A stretch of DNA of 64,000 bases from Winogradskya humida (GCF_016862215.1 NZ_BOMN01000028.1:1-64000), one strand, 5' to 3'; shown: positions 17,205-26,091, counted from the stretch's first letter. Translations and numbers: made by a program. Notes: generated from the letters alone by a model not told the origin.

Positions 17205-19556
17205 GTGAAAAAGCTCGCGGCAGTCGCAGTGCTCGCGGTGATCGGCACGTTCGCCCTTCTCGGGGTACGCCCACCGGCCGCCCGCCCGGCCGATGCCCCG
17301 GCCACCGAGTTCAGCGCCGCGCGGGCCTTCACCCACGTCCAGGCGATCGCCACCGGGCCGCACGTCACGGGCAGCGTGGCGAACGACGCGGTCCGCGAGC
17401 ACATCGTCACCACCCTGCGCGGTCTCGGCCTCGATGCCCAGGTGCAGGACACGGTGTCCATCCAGGGCAGTCAGTTGTCCGCGAGCGCGGGCGGCGTCGG
17501 GCTGGCCCGGGTGCGCAACGTGGTCGCGCTCTGGCCCGGCACGGCGTCGACCGGCCGGCTCTTCGTGGTCGCGCACTACGACTCGGCGCAGACCGGCCCC
17601 GGCGGCAACGACGACGCGGCCGGCACCTCAGCGATCCTGGAGGCGGCCCGCGCGCTGACCGCCGGCCCGCGGCTGCGCAACGACGTGGTCTTCGTGCTCA
17701 CCGACGCCGAGGAGGGCTGTCTCTGCGGCGCCAAGGCGTTCGTCGACCAGCACCCGCTCGCCCAGCAGGGTGGCGTGGTGCTCAACCTCGAGGCACGCGG
17801 CAGCAGCGGCCCGTCGATCATGTTCGAGACCGCGAAGGACAACGCGGGCCTGGTCGGCGCGTACGCGAAGGTGCCGTACCCGGTCGGCACGTCGTTCGCC
17901 GTCGAGATCTACCGGATGCTCCCGAACGACACCGACTTCACGGCGTTCCGCGAGAGGGGCTTCACGGGGCTCAACAGCGCGTACATCGACGGGGCAGCGG
18001 TTTATCACTCGCCGATGGACACACCGTCCGCCATGGACAAGGACAGCCTGCAGCATCACGGCGACAACCTGCTGGCGCTGACCCGCGACCTCGGGAACGC
18101 GGATCTTCCGGCGCTGCGCTCGGACGAGGACGCCACCTACTTCCCGGTGCCCTGGGGCCTGGTGGACTACCCCGGTTCGTGGACCTGGCCGCTGGCCGTG
18201 CTCGCGCTGGTGGCCGTCCTCGTGCTGGCGTGGCTCGCCCGCCGCCGTGGTCTCGCCTCGGCGCCCCGGCAGCTCGCCGCCTTCGGGTCGGCCCTGGTTC
18301 CGCTGCTCACGGCCCCGCTGCTGGCGCAGCTCCTCTGGATTTCGATCAAGATCATCCGCCCTGGGTACGCCGAACTGCCGATCGACCCGTACCGCCCGTG
18401 GTGGTACCGCCTTGCCGTCGTCGCGGTCGTCGCCGCCGTGGTCTTCGCCTGGTACGCCCTGCTGCGCCGCCGCCTAGGCCCGCTCGCCATGACCGTCGGC
18501 GCCCTCACCTGGCTGGCCCTGCTCGGCCTGGCGCTCGCGGCCTTCGCCCCCGGCGGCTCCTACCTGACCGTGCTCCCGGTTCTCGCGGGCGCGCTCACCG
18601 GCATCGCCTCGGTGCTGCTCAACGGTCGTCTCGCGGTGCTCTGGACAGCGCTGGGCGCGGCCGTCGCGGTCGTGATCCTGCTGCCCACCGCGGTGCTGTT
18701 CTTTCCGGCGATGGGCATGAACCTCGCCGCCGCGGGCGCGTTCATCGTCGTCCTGCTCGCCCTGGCCATCGTTCCGGTCATCGACCTCCTGCACCCGGCA
18801 GTCGTCCAGCGGCGTAACGCTGAGACCGTGGAGCCTGAGGTCGTCCGCACGCGTGGTGTCGTGGCCCTGCGCGCCCGCCGCCGTGGCGCGCTGCCCACCC
18901 TGGTCGCGCTGCTCGCGGTGATCGGGTGCGTGGCGACCGGCCTGGCCGTGGACCGTTTCGACCCGGCACACCCCGAGCCCACCCACCTGATGTACGCCCT
19001 CGACGCGGACACCGGCCAGGCCCGCTGGCTCAGCGCGTCGACCACCACGAGCGACTGGACGGCGCAGTACGTCAAGGGCGACCCGGCCCCGGTCACGGAC
19101 ACACTTCCGGCGTTCGGTGACGAGGAACTGCTCACCGGGCCGGCTCAGGCTGTTCCGCTGGCAGCCCCGCTACTGACCACGCTCAGTGACACAACGGCGG
19201 GCGGTGTGCGTACGGTCAAACTGCATGTGACCCCGCAGCGGCCGGACCGCCTGATCACCCTGCACGCCGCCAAGGACGCGGCAGTGACGGCCGCGACCGT
19301 CGGCGGCCAGAACGTGCCCACCGACCAGGTCGCGGGCGGGCCGTGGGGCTTCGGTTTCGTCTTCCACGCGCCGCCGGCCGCCGGCATCGACGTCACCCTG
19401 ACCGTGCGCGGCACCGCCGAGCTCAAGCTGCGGGTGATGGACGCCAGCGACGGCCTCAGCGGCCTCCCAGGCTTTCATACCCGCCCGGCTGACGTGGGCA
19501 TCGTCGGCTCGCACAGCTCCGAGATGCTCGCCGTGGCGAGGACCTACACGATCTAA
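17205..19556 (+). CDS. M28-family zinc peptidase with multi-pass membrane domain
   Basis: The 783-residue product has a signal/anchor (KKLAAVAVLAVIGTFALLGV), then an M28 aminopeptidase domain (about 35-300) with HYDSAQTGPGGNDDAAG (His and bridging Asp), the TDAEEG catalytic Glu, NDTDFTAF and YHSPMDT metal motifs. About nine hydrophobic segments follow (325-580) and a C-terminal extracytoplasmic domain (600-783). The layout matches Fxna/ERMP1-like M28 proteins, with the peptidase outside the membrane. GTG at 17205 follows a GAGAGG site. The stop overlaps the convergent Smr gene by 4 bp. Confidence 0.93.
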   Translation: MKKLAAVAVLAVIGTFALLGVRPPAARPADAPATEFSAARAFTHVQAIATGPHVTGSVANDAVREHIVTTLRGLGLDAQVQDTVSIQGSQLSASAGGVGLARVRNVVALWPGTASTGRLFVVAHYDSAQTGPGGNDDAAGTSAILEAARALTAGPRLRNDVVFVLTDAEEGCLCGAKAFVDQHPLAQQGGVVLNLEARGSSGPSIMFETAKDNAGLVGAYAKVPYPVGTSFAVEIYRMLPNDTDFTAFRERGFTGLNSAYIDGAAVYHSPMDTPSAMDKDSLQHHGDNLLALTRDLGNADLPALRSDEDATYFPVPWGLVDYPGSWTWPLAVLALVAVLVLAWLARRRGLASAPRQLAAFGSALVPLLTAPLLAQLLWISIKIIRPGYAELPIDPYRPWWYRLAVVAVVAAVVFAWYALLRRRLGPLAMTVGALTWLALLGLALAAFAPGGSYLTVLPVLAGALTGIASVLLNGRLAVLWTALGAAVAVVILLPTAVLFFPAMGMNLAAAGAFIVVLLALAIVPVIDLLHPAVVQRRNAETVEPEVVRTRGVVALRARRRGALPTLVALLAVIGCVATGLAVDRFDPAHPEPTHLMYALDADTGQARWLSASTTTSDWTAQYVKGDPAPVTDTLPAFGDEELLTGPAQAVPLAAPLLTTLSDTTAGGVRTVKLHVTPQRPDRLITLHAAKDAAVTAATVGGQNVPTDQVAGGPWGFGFVFHAPPAAGIDVTLTVRGTAELKLRVMDASDGLSGLPGFHTRPADVGIVGSHSSEMLAVARTYTI

Positions 19557-19837
19557 CGGCCTCGGCCGCGGCGACCGGTGGGGGCGTCGTGCCGGAAGTG
19601 CACGAACAGCCGCCCCCAGTTGTCGCCGTCCTTCTCGACCCGGTGGTAGAGCTGCTTGATGTCCTTCTGATCGAGGAACCGCAGCACCTTCTTCTTCAGG
19701 GCGCCGCTCCCCTTGCCGGGGATGATCTCGATCATCGCGGCCTTCTTCTGGATCGCCTCGTCGATGACGCCACGCAGGGCCTTGTCGATCTCGGTGCCCT
19801 TGTTGAAGATGTCGTGGAGATCCAGTTTGAGCTTCAC
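19553..19837 (-). CDS. small Smr-domain protein
   Basis: The 94-residue protein is essentially one Smr domain: LDLHDIFN at the N-terminus, helix with IDEAIQKKA, and the signature MIEIIPGKGSGALKKKVLRF. Smr domains bind branched or structured nucleic acid and some nick DNA or cleave RNA; a free-standing short form is common in Actinobacteria. The C-terminal RRGRGR tail is basic. It is 9 bp downstream of the TPR gene on the same strand, so probably co-transcribed. Confidence 0.88.
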   Translation of the reverse strand: MKLKLDLHDIFNKGTEIDKALRGVIDEAIQKKAAMIEIIPGKGSGALKKKVLRFLDQKDIKQLYHRVEKDGDNWGRLFVHFRHDAPTGRRGRGR

Positions 19838-19846
19838 CAGCCCAGA

Positions 19847-20236
19847 TTACTCGGCGGCGTACTCCGTGCGGCCGCCGTTCTTGCCGACCCATGCCTCCGC
19901 CCGGCGCACCGCCTCGTCGTAGTCGTTGTGCCGGTGCATCGCCGCCGCCAGACGCAGGTGCGGTAACGCCTCGCTGAACCGGCCGGCCCGTTCCAGGGTG
20001 CGGCCGAGCACGTGGTGGGCGTAATGGTCGGACGGGTCCCGCTCGATCAGCGTGCGGAGTTGCTCCTCGGCGCGGTTCAGCTGGGCCGAGTTGAAGTAGG
20101 CCCGGGCCAGCAGAAGACGGACCGCCGCGTTGCCCGGCTCCGCCTCGACTATCGGCTCGAGCATCCGGGACGCCCCGAGGGGGTCACCGGACTCGAAGGT
20201 GAAATTTGCCCTGCGGTACTCCTCGAGAAGATCCAC
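19847..20236 (-). CDS. TPR-repeat protein
   Basis: The ~129-residue helical protein has three tetratricopeptide-like repeats (AAVRLLLARAYFNSAQLNRA, DHYAHHVLGRTLERAGRFSEA and flanking helices). The start is placed at GTG 20236 (MDLLEEYRRANF) because GGGGAG lies 7 nt upstream of it. The longer frame upstream is Ser/Arg-rich and unlike the TPR part. Such proteins are usually protein-interaction adaptors. It is upstream of the Smr gene and divergent from the glycosidase-like gene. Confidence 0.85.
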   Translation of the reverse strand: MDLLEEYRRANFTFESGDPLGASRMLEPIVEAEPGNAAVRLLLARAYFNSAQLNRAEEQLRTLIERDPSDHYAHHVLGRTLERAGRFSEALPHLRLAAAMHRHNDYDEAVRRAEAWVGKNGGRTEYAAE

Positions 20237-20370
20237 CAATGCGCTCCCCACGCTCGCTGGCGCCGCCGACTTGACCAACGCTGGCACAACTCCGTTCGAA
20301 CGGCGAGTGTTCCGCGGCCTCAAGCTTCCCGACAAAACGCCGCATTCTGCAACCCTCGGGGCACACAATC

Positions 20371-22542
20371 TTGACGGTGGGGGACTATCCGCTGCATCTG
20401 GTTCAGGCCCCGATACGTCACCGGGGCAGCCCCGTCAAGGCCGCGCTCATCGGGGTCGTGACGCTGGCGATGTGTCTCCTCCTGGCCGGGGCGACACCAC
20501 GGCCGCAGGCGCGCTCGGCGGCGTTCGCGATCCCCGGCATGACCGCGATCGGTTCGCCCCCGGCCGGGCCGTCGTGGGCGCCGGCCGCGACCACCGACCA
20601 CGGGCTGCTCAGCATCGCGACCGCGGAGAAACAGCGGTTCGCGCTGCACACCGCGGGTGGTGACGTGACGTTCCTGCCCGGCATCAACCTGGGCAGCACC
20701 ACCCCCGGTCACCAGCCCGGCGAGCTGTCGATCACCGCCGATCAGTACCGGACCTGGTTCGCGGCGATGGGCTGGCTGGGCCTGCGCGTCCTGCGGATCT
20801 ACACGATCCACCCGCCCGCTTTCTACCGGGAACTGGCTCGCTACAACCTCGCCAACCCGGCGAGCCCGCTCTACCTGATGCAGGGCATCTACCTGCCCGA
20901 CGAGTCCTACGTCCAGAAACAGAACGTCTACGACCCCGCTGTCACGAAGGCGTTCCAGGCGGAGATCAGGGATGCGAGTCTCGCGGTCCGGGGACGGCTG
21001 AGCCGGGAGCCGCTACGCGGCAGGGCGAGCGGGGTCTGGGACACCGATGTGACTCCCTGGCTCGCTTCGTGGATCATCGGCGTCGAGTTCGATCCGTACG
21101 CGGGCAGCGCGTCGGACACCCGCAACGCGGGCGCCCCAGCCGTGCGCGGCAAGTACTTCCGCAGCACCGCGCAGGCCTCCCCCACCGAGCGCTGGCTCGC
21201 CGCCCGGATGAACGAACTGGCGGGATACGAGGCGGCGGAGGGGGTCAGCGAGCCGATCGCGTTCGTGAACTGGCCGACGACGGATCCGCTGCGCCACCCC
21301 GACGAGCCGCTCGCGCAGGAGGACCTGTTCAACCTCGACGCCAACCACGTGCGCCCGACTGCGGACTGGCCGGCGGGGACGTTCGCGAGCTATCACGCGT
21401 ACCCCTATTATCCCGATTTTCAAAGGCACGAACCCGCACTGCAACGCTATGTGTACGAGGGACGCACCGACCCGTACGCCGGGTACCTCGCGGCCCTCCG
21501 CGATCACCACAGGGACATGCCGACGCTGGTGACGGAGTTCGGCGTACCCTCCTCGATCGGCTCCGCCCACAACAGCCCGCTCGGCCGCACCCAGGGTGAC
21601 CACAGCGAGCGGGAAGCCATGCGGATCGACGCCGAGCTGCTGCGCCTGATCAAAGATCAGGGCCTGGGCGGGGGTTTCCTGTTCGGCTGGGCGGACGAGT
21701 GGTTCAAGTTCACGTGGAACACCATCGAGCACCAGGACGCCGAACGCCGCCAGCTCTGGCACGACCCGCTGACCAACGAGCAGAACTTCGGCCTGATCGC
21801 GATGGACGCCGCGGGCTCCCCGGACGCTGCGCCGGAGTATCTGCTCGACGACGAGCACGCGTGGCCGGCCCAGCGGGTGATCGCACGGGTCGACGAGTCG
21901 TACGTCAATCTGCGGGTCGCCCTCGGCACTCCCCTGCCCAGCGCCGTAACCCTGGGATTCGACGTGCTGCCGGGGATCACCGGCCCACCCGCCCCGGGCA
22001 CCGGCGACCGTGAATCCGACGCGGCGTTCGAACTCGACCTCGTCGCTCGCACCGGTCAGGCGTACCTGCGCCGCGAACTCGACCCGATGCCGCTGGACTA
22101 CGCCGTCCCGCAATCCCAGCGTGGCCCGGCACCGCAGGGCTGGCGCCGCTTCGAACTGGTCGTCAACCGCGACCTGACCGTCCCCAGCACCGGCGAGAAC
22201 CTCCCGGCCGAGCTGCAGAACGCGGGCGACCTGCGCTACGGCACACCGGCGGACGACAGCCGAGCCCTCTGGTACCGCGACGGCGACTCCCTGGTCGTGC
22301 GGGTGCCGTGGGCGATGCTCGGCTTCGCGGACCCGTCCAAGCACCGGGTCGGCGTACCCACCTCGGGAAAGCTGAAGCTGGTGGCGAGCCCCGGGGTCGG
22401 CGTCACAGTCTCGGCCACTGGCACGGACCAGCCGACCGGCCACGTCACCTGGACCAACTGGAACCGCGTCTATTACCAGGAACGCCTGAAACAGGGAGCC
22501 GACCAGTTCCGCGACGCCGCCCTGGAGACGACAACCGAATGA
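20371..22542 (+). CDS. secreted TIM-barrel glycosidase-like protein
   Basis: The 723-residue product has a hydrophobic export segment (VKAALIGVVTLAMCLLLAGA, about residues 22-41). A barrel-like domain follows with GINLGSTTPG, GLRVLRIYTIHPPAFY, WIIGVEFDPYAG and VTEFGVPSS, the last resembling the strand-7 nucleophile Glu of clan GH-A hydrolases. A late beta-rich region (about 500-715) includes a DOMON- or CBM9-like part (SDAAFELDLVARTGQAY). I cannot assign a CAZy family. The TTG at 20371 or the GTG at 20377 is the likely start; there is no strong ribosome site. Confidence 0.82.
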   Translation: MTVGDYPLHLVQAPIRHRGSPVKAALIGVVTLAMCLLLAGATPRPQARSAAFAIPGMTAIGSPPAGPSWAPAATTDHGLLSIATAEKQRFALHTAGGDVTFLPGINLGSTTPGHQPGELSITADQYRTWFAAMGWLGLRVLRIYTIHPPAFYRELARYNLANPASPLYLMQGIYLPDESYVQKQNVYDPAVTKAFQAEIRDASLAVRGRLSREPLRGRASGVWDTDVTPWLASWIIGVEFDPYAGSASDTRNAGAPAVRGKYFRSTAQASPTERWLAARMNELAGYEAAEGVSEPIAFVNWPTTDPLRHPDEPLAQEDLFNLDANHVRPTADWPAGTFASYHAYPYYPDFQRHEPALQRYVYEGRTDPYAGYLAALRDHHRDMPTLVTEFGVPSSIGSAHNSPLGRTQGDHSEREAMRIDAELLRLIKDQGLGGGFLFGWADEWFKFTWNTIEHQDAERRQLWHDPLTNEQNFGLIAMDAAGSPDAAPEYLLDDEHAWPAQRVIARVDESYVNLRVALGTPLPSAVTLGFDVLPGITGPPAPGTGDRESDAAFELDLVARTGQAYLRRELDPMPLDYAVPQSQRGPAPQGWRRFELVVNRDLTVPSTGENLPAELQNAGDLRYGTPADDSRALWYRDGDSLVVRVPWAMLGFADPSKHRVGVPTSGKLKLVASPGVGVTVSATGTDQPTGHVTWTNWNRVYYQERLKQGADQFRDAALETTTE

Positions 22543-22567
22543 GCGAGCCTCAGCTACCTTGCTGATC

Positions 22568-23047
22568 ATGAACGACGACTTCGACTGGCTATCGATCTTC
22601 GGCATCGTGATGCTGGTCGTCCTCCCCGTCCTCGCGGGCGCAGCGATGATCTTCTTCGGCATCCGCAGCTGGCTCCGCGCCCGCCGCCTGGCCGAGATCG
22701 GCACCCACGTCACCGCCACGGTCGTCGACAACCAGGAACACTCGAACAGCGACGGCCAGATCACCTACTACCCGGTGGTGACCTTCCGCACGACCGACGG
22801 CCGCGACATCAAGACGGCCCTGGATTCCAGCCCCAGCAACACCTCACACCTCACCGACAAACCGATCACCGTCATCTACGACCCCGCCGACCCCGACCAC
22901 GCCACCACACCCGGCAGCCGTGCCGGCGGCGCCATCGTCATGGTCATCTTCGGCCTGCTCTTCATCGGCTTCGGGCTGCTCGCCTTCAACACGATCCATG
23001 CGACATCCGGCGCGGACTCCTTCGTCCCGGACGGCGACTGGAGCTGA
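22568..23047 (+). CDS. DUF3592-type membrane protein
   Basis: The ~159-residue protein has TM helices near residues 8-30 and 117-140 flanking a periplasmic-type beta domain (ATVVDNQEHSNSDGQITYYP, PVVTFRTTDG, ITVIYDPADP), the DUF3592 pattern. ATG at 22568 (MNDDFDWLS) is preferred over the upstream TTG. Function is unknown. It lies 25 bp after the glycosidase-like gene and may share its transcript. Confidence 0.85.
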   Translation: MNDDFDWLSIFGIVMLVVLPVLAGAAMIFFGIRSWLRARRLAEIGTHVTATVVDNQEHSNSDGQITYYPVVTFRTTDGRDIKTALDSSPSNTSHLTDKPITVIYDPADPDHATTPGSRAGGAIVMVIFGLLFIGFGLLAFNTIHATSGADSFVPDGDWS

Positions 23048-23055
23048 ACCAGTCG

Positions 23056-23092
23056 TTGACACCTAGGATTGCTATGCCTAGGGTTTCTGGGT
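23056..23092 (+). promoter_or_regulatory. PadR promoter/operator, probably leaderless
   Basis: A perfect -35 TTGACA (23056-23061) and a -10-like TAGGGT (23079-23084) are 17 bp apart. Two CCTAGG palindromes (23062-23067 and 23077-23082) sit in the spacer and over the -10, 15 bp apart. Transcription would begin within a few bases of the ATG at 23093, giving a leaderless or nearly leaderless mRNA. The paired sites are placed for autorepression. Confidence 0.6.
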
Positions 23093-23410
23093 ATGGAGAT
23101 ACGCGGTCATCTCGACCTGCTTTTGCTGTCGGTGCTGGACAACGCCGGCCCGGTGCACGGTTACGCCGTGATCACCGCGCTGCGCGACAGCTCGGAGGGC
23201 GCCTTCGACCTGCCGGAGGGCACGGTCTATCCGGCGCTGCAACGCCTGGAGCGCGCGGGTCTGGTGGCCAGCCGCTGGGACGAGACGGCCGCGCGCCGGC
23301 GCCGGGTCTACGAGCTGACCGATGACGGCCGTCGCGCCCGGGCGGCCAAGAAGCAGGAGTGGCGTGGCTTTGTCGTCGGCGTCCAGGCCGTGATCGGGGG
23401 CCTCGCATGA
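23093..23410 (+). CDS. PadR-family transcriptional regulator
   Basis: The ~105-residue winged-helix protein has the PadR pattern: MEIRGHLDLLLLSVLDNAGP, HGYAVITAL, LPEGTVYPALQRLERAGLV and RRRRVYELTDDGRRA. It probably represses its own promoter at the CCTAGG pair. Its stop overlaps the next start as ATGA, so the membrane partner is translationally coupled, a common arrangement in which PadR controls a HAAS or permease-prefix membrane protein. Confidence 0.94.
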   Translation: MEIRGHLDLLLLSVLDNAGPVHGYAVITALRDSSEGAFDLPEGTVYPALQRLERAGLVASRWDETAARRRRVYELTDDGRRARAAKKQEWRGFVVGVQAVIGGLA

Positions 23411-24192
23411 CCGCCACCGGGCCCGTCGAGCGGTATCTCGACGAGATGTTCGACCTGCTGAGCGGCACCGGCGCGGACGGGCGGCGACTGTTGATCGAGG
23501 CCGAGGAGCACCTCGCCGAGGCCGTCGCCGAGGGGCGGGCCCGCGGCCTGGACGACGAGGCCGCGGAGCGTCAGGCTGTCGACCGCTTCGGCGCGGCGAA
23601 CACCATCGCCCGTCGCGTGCCGGGCAGCAGCGGGACCGTGCGGCTGTCGCTGCGGCGGCTGACGATCGGGGTCTGGGCACTCACCGGCACGGCATTGGCC
23701 TGGTACGGGCTGAGTGGCGCGCTGACCTGGCTGCTGAGCTGGCCGTGGACCCGGCTGCTGATCGCGACGGACCGGTTCGGCGGCCACCCGATGTGTTCGC
23801 CGCCGTGGATTCCGCCGGGCGAGGTCGACTGCGTGCGGCTGTATCAGCAGAACGACTTCCCCACCAGCTACCTTCCCCACCTGTTCATCGGGGGCATCGG
23901 AGTGGTGCTCGTCATCGCACTACTGATCCTGCGGCGATCCACCGCGCTCGGGGCTCCACTCTGGACGCCGAAACGCAGCGTCGTCGGCCTGGTGTTCGCG
24001 GTCCCGTTCGGCCTGGCCGGCGTGGCCCTCGTGCTGGAGGGGATCCAGGGCATAACGCTCGACGTTCAGTACTACACGCTGGGGGACCTCGTCGGCGGCC
24101 TGCTCGCGATCGCCGTCAGCGCGGTCGCACTACGACGGGCGTTTCGGCCCGGGGCGCCCCGCCTCGCTGCCCGCCGGCCTGTGACCGCGTAG
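23407..24192 (+). CDS. membrane protein with HAAS-like N-terminal domain, PadR partner
   Basis: The ~261-residue protein starts with a helical domain (VERYLDEMFDLL, LLIEAEEHLAEAVAEGRARG, AERQAVDRFG) like the HAAS/permease-prefix signalling domain, followed by four hydrophobic segments. ATG at 23407 overlaps the PadR stop. The molecular role is unknown, but the pairing with PadR suggests a regulator-membrane module. Its last 77 bp overlap the convergent oxidoreductase gene. Confidence 0.87.
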   Translation: MTATGPVERYLDEMFDLLSGTGADGRRLLIEAEEHLAEAVAEGRARGLDDEAAERQAVDRFGAANTIARRVPGSSGTVRLSLRRLTIGVWALTGTALAWYGLSGALTWLLSWPWTRLLIATDRFGGHPMCSPPWIPPGEVDCVRLYQQNDFPTSYLPHLFIGGIGVVLVIALLILRRSTALGAPLWTPKRSVVGLVFAVPFGLAGVALVLEGIQGITLDVQYYTLGDLVGGLLAIAVSAVALRRAFRPGAPRLAARRPVTA

Positions 24193-25165
24193 CGAGGACC
24201 GTTTTGCCGATCGCGGTGCGCTGCTCCAGCGCCGTGTGCGCTTTCGCGGCGTCGGCGAGAGGCACGTGTGTCAGCAGTGGAATGGCAGCGTGGGAGACGC
24301 AGGCATCCAAGGCTCGTTGCAGCAGGCGACTCCGGTCCGGCGCGGTGACCGCGGGAAGTTCGAGAAGGTTGGTGATGCCGATGCCGCGGCGTTGGGCGTC
24401 GTCGGCATCGAACTCGGCGAACGTGCCCGCGCTGGTGCCATAGCTGATGATCCGGCCCCGGTCGGCGAGGAGTGCGAATCCCTGACGTCCGAGGGCTGCC
24501 CCGGCACCGTCGAACACCATCGTCGGGCCGTCAGGGAAGACCGTCTCGACCTGCGCGGTCCACTCCGCGGTGCCGTAGTCGACGACGTGGTTGATGCCGA
24601 GTTCGCGGAGCGCAGCGGTCTTCTCGGCACTTCTCGCGGCAGCAACCACCGGAACGCCTCGGTTCTGGAGCAGCTGTACCAGCAGCATCCCGGCCGCACC
24701 GGCGGCGGCGAGCACCAGTGCACGGTCATCGGCGGCGGGCGATGCGACATCGAGCAGTTGCTGGCTCGTGGGACCGTCGTTCAGCAGCGAGGTCGCCACA
24801 TCCACCCCGATTCCGGGCGGCACCTCGGTGAGGACGTTCGCCGCGAGGACCGCTTGCCCCGCGTAGCCGCCGGTGGGCCCTTTCCCCGTCCCGGTGCCGC
24901 CGACGACCGATCGTCCGATCCAGCGCTCGTCGACGCCGGCGCCGACCGCACGCACGGTCCCGCCCACGCCGCCGCCGGGGATGTAGGGCACGTCGATATC
25001 GAAGAACTCCCGGAACTGACCGGCGCGGATCAGCCGGTCCAGCGTCCCGACATCGGAGAACGCGACATCCACGAGGACTTCGCCGCGTCCCGGCACCAGG
25101 TCGGCCTGATCCTCCAGCCGAAGGACATCGACCCCGCCGAACCGCCGCACCACGATTGCTCGCAC
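24116..25165 (-). CDS. quinone oxidoreductase-like MDR protein
   Basis: The ~349-residue product is a zinc-free medium-chain dehydrogenase: GroES-like N-terminal domain (PGRGEVLVDVAFSDVGTLD, IPGGGVGGTVRAVGAGV) and NADPH-binding core (LVLAAAGAAGMLLVQLLQNRG, VVAAARSAEKTAALRELG, MVFDGAG). No structural zinc Cys cluster is present, matching the quinone reductase group. GTG at 25165 is 5 nt after GAGGGAG. The gene lies downstream of a MerR-type promoter and probably answers to the adjacent MerR regulator. Confidence 0.9.
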   Translation of the reverse strand: MRAIVVRRFGGVDVLRLEDQADLVPGRGEVLVDVAFSDVGTLDRLIRAGQFREFFDIDVPYIPGGGVGGTVRAVGAGVDERWIGRSVVGGTGTGKGPTGGYAGQAVLAANVLTEVPPGIGVDVATSLLNDGPTSQQLLDVASPAADDRALVLAAAGAAGMLLVQLLQNRGVPVVAAARSAEKTAALRELGINHVVDYGTAEWTAQVETVFPDGPTMVFDGAGAALGRQGFALLADRGRIISYGTSAGTFAEFDADDAQRRGIGITNLLELPAVTAPDRSRLLQRALDACVSHAAIPLLTHVPLADAAKAHTALEQRTAIGKTVLATRSQAGGQRGGAPRAETPVVVRPR

Positions 25166-25174
25166 CACAACTCC

Positions 25175-25245
25175 CTCACGTCGACGTGACCGAACCGTCC
25201 AGGTCACGCCGTCGACGCTAAAATCTCCCGTCGACGTGAGGTCCA
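25175..25245 (-). promoter_or_regulatory. MerR-type promoter with two palindromic operators
   Basis: Read on the minus strand, -35 TGGACC (25240-25245) and -10 TAGCGT (25215-25220) are separated by 19 bp, the long spacer typical of MerR-activated promoters. The spacer holds a near-perfect 16-bp palindrome (25225-25240, core CGTCGACG). A second copy, a perfect 14-bp palindrome TCACGTCGACGTGA, lies at 25176-25189 just before the oxidoreductase start. A third bare CGTCGACG is at 25210-25217. Confidence 0.65.
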
Positions 25246-25282
25246 GTGTGACGCCCGCCACGCACCGCCCTGCCTCATGCGC

Positions 25283-25648
25283 TCAACCGCTGGCGCGCGC
25301 GTCCCGAACATCGCGAATCACCAGGTCAAGGCGGTCCTGTGTGGCCGCCAGCTCCTGAACCTCACGAGCGAGGCGGTCACGTTCGGACAGCAGAGCGGCC
25401 AGCCGTTCATGGCCGGTGTCGTCGGGTCCGCTTTCCACACCGAGCGGGCAGACAGCGGAAATCATGCGGCTCGACAGGCCCGTGGCGAACATCCGCTGAA
25501 TCATCCGCACGCGTTCCACCGCCGAATCGGGGTAGAGCCGGTGGCCACTGGCGGCGCGGGAAGCGCTCAGCAGATGCTGCTCCTCGTAGTAGCGGAGCGC
25601 GCGGACCGTCACCCCGGTCCGCGCGGCAAGATCGCCGATGCGCAGCAT
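25283..25648 (-). CDS. MerR-family transcriptional regulator
   Basis: The 121-residue protein has a MerR winged-helix N-terminus (MLRIGDLAARTGVTVRALRY, YEEQHLLSASRAASGHRLY) and a dimerisation coiled coil (RLAALLSERDRLAREVQELA). There is one Cys (ISAVCPLG) and no metal-binding cluster, so an organic or oxidative signal is more likely than a metal. It is transcribed toward the oxidoreductase, 117 bp away, which carries the MerR-type promoter. Confidence 0.93.
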   Translation of the reverse strand: MLRIGDLAARTGVTVRALRYYEEQHLLSASRAASGHRLYPDSAVERVRMIQRMFATGLSSRMISAVCPLGVESGPDDTGHERLAALLSERDRLAREVQELAATQDRLDLVIRDVRDARASG

Positions 25649-25662
25649 TCCGAGCCCCCGTT

Positions 25663-26008
25663 CTACCTGGCCGTACCCACACGTGAAGCCTGTGCCGTTG
25701 CGCGCCAGCCTTTGAACGCAGCGTAGAACTGGCTCGCCGCGATCCAGGTGAGGGGGAAGGACACCACGTCCCAGAAGCCGTCAACGTAGGTGTTGATCGC
25801 TACTCCGGCGACCGCGCAGGTGAGACCCAGAACGATCCGGCGGACGGTGGGGGTGGGCGTAGGCGAGTTTGATCTCGTGCCAGACCGGGCCGCGGCCGGG
25901 TTGTTCCGCTGCCAGGGCCTCCCACGGGATGGTCATGGTGCCGGCGGACTTCGCGGCTTCGATCCCGCTCGGGCGCAGGATCAGGCCGTGGCCGCCTGTG
26001 CACCGCAT
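25663..26008 (-). pseudogene. small membrane protein gene broken by a frameshift
   Basis: The N-terminal frame from ATG 26008 (MRCTGGHGLILRPSGI ... TIPWEALAAEQPG ... VWHEIKLAYAHP) reads on into low-quality sequence and stops at 25781. One frame over, from about 25850 to a stop at 25663-25665, runs a well-formed hydrophobic C-terminus (RRIVLGLTCAVAGVAINTYV, FWDVVSFPLTWIAASQFYAA). The frames meet at a run of five G on the plus strand (25849-25853); one base fewer would restore a single reading frame. It is either a real frameshift or a homopolymer sequencing error. The family is not recognised. Confidence 0.65.
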
Positions 26009-26091
26009 GACGGTAGGGCCCTCAACCTGGATGCAGTATCAGCCCAAACGGTCAGAAATTGCGGCCGTCGGCCGGCCCGTTGTCCCGGCGG

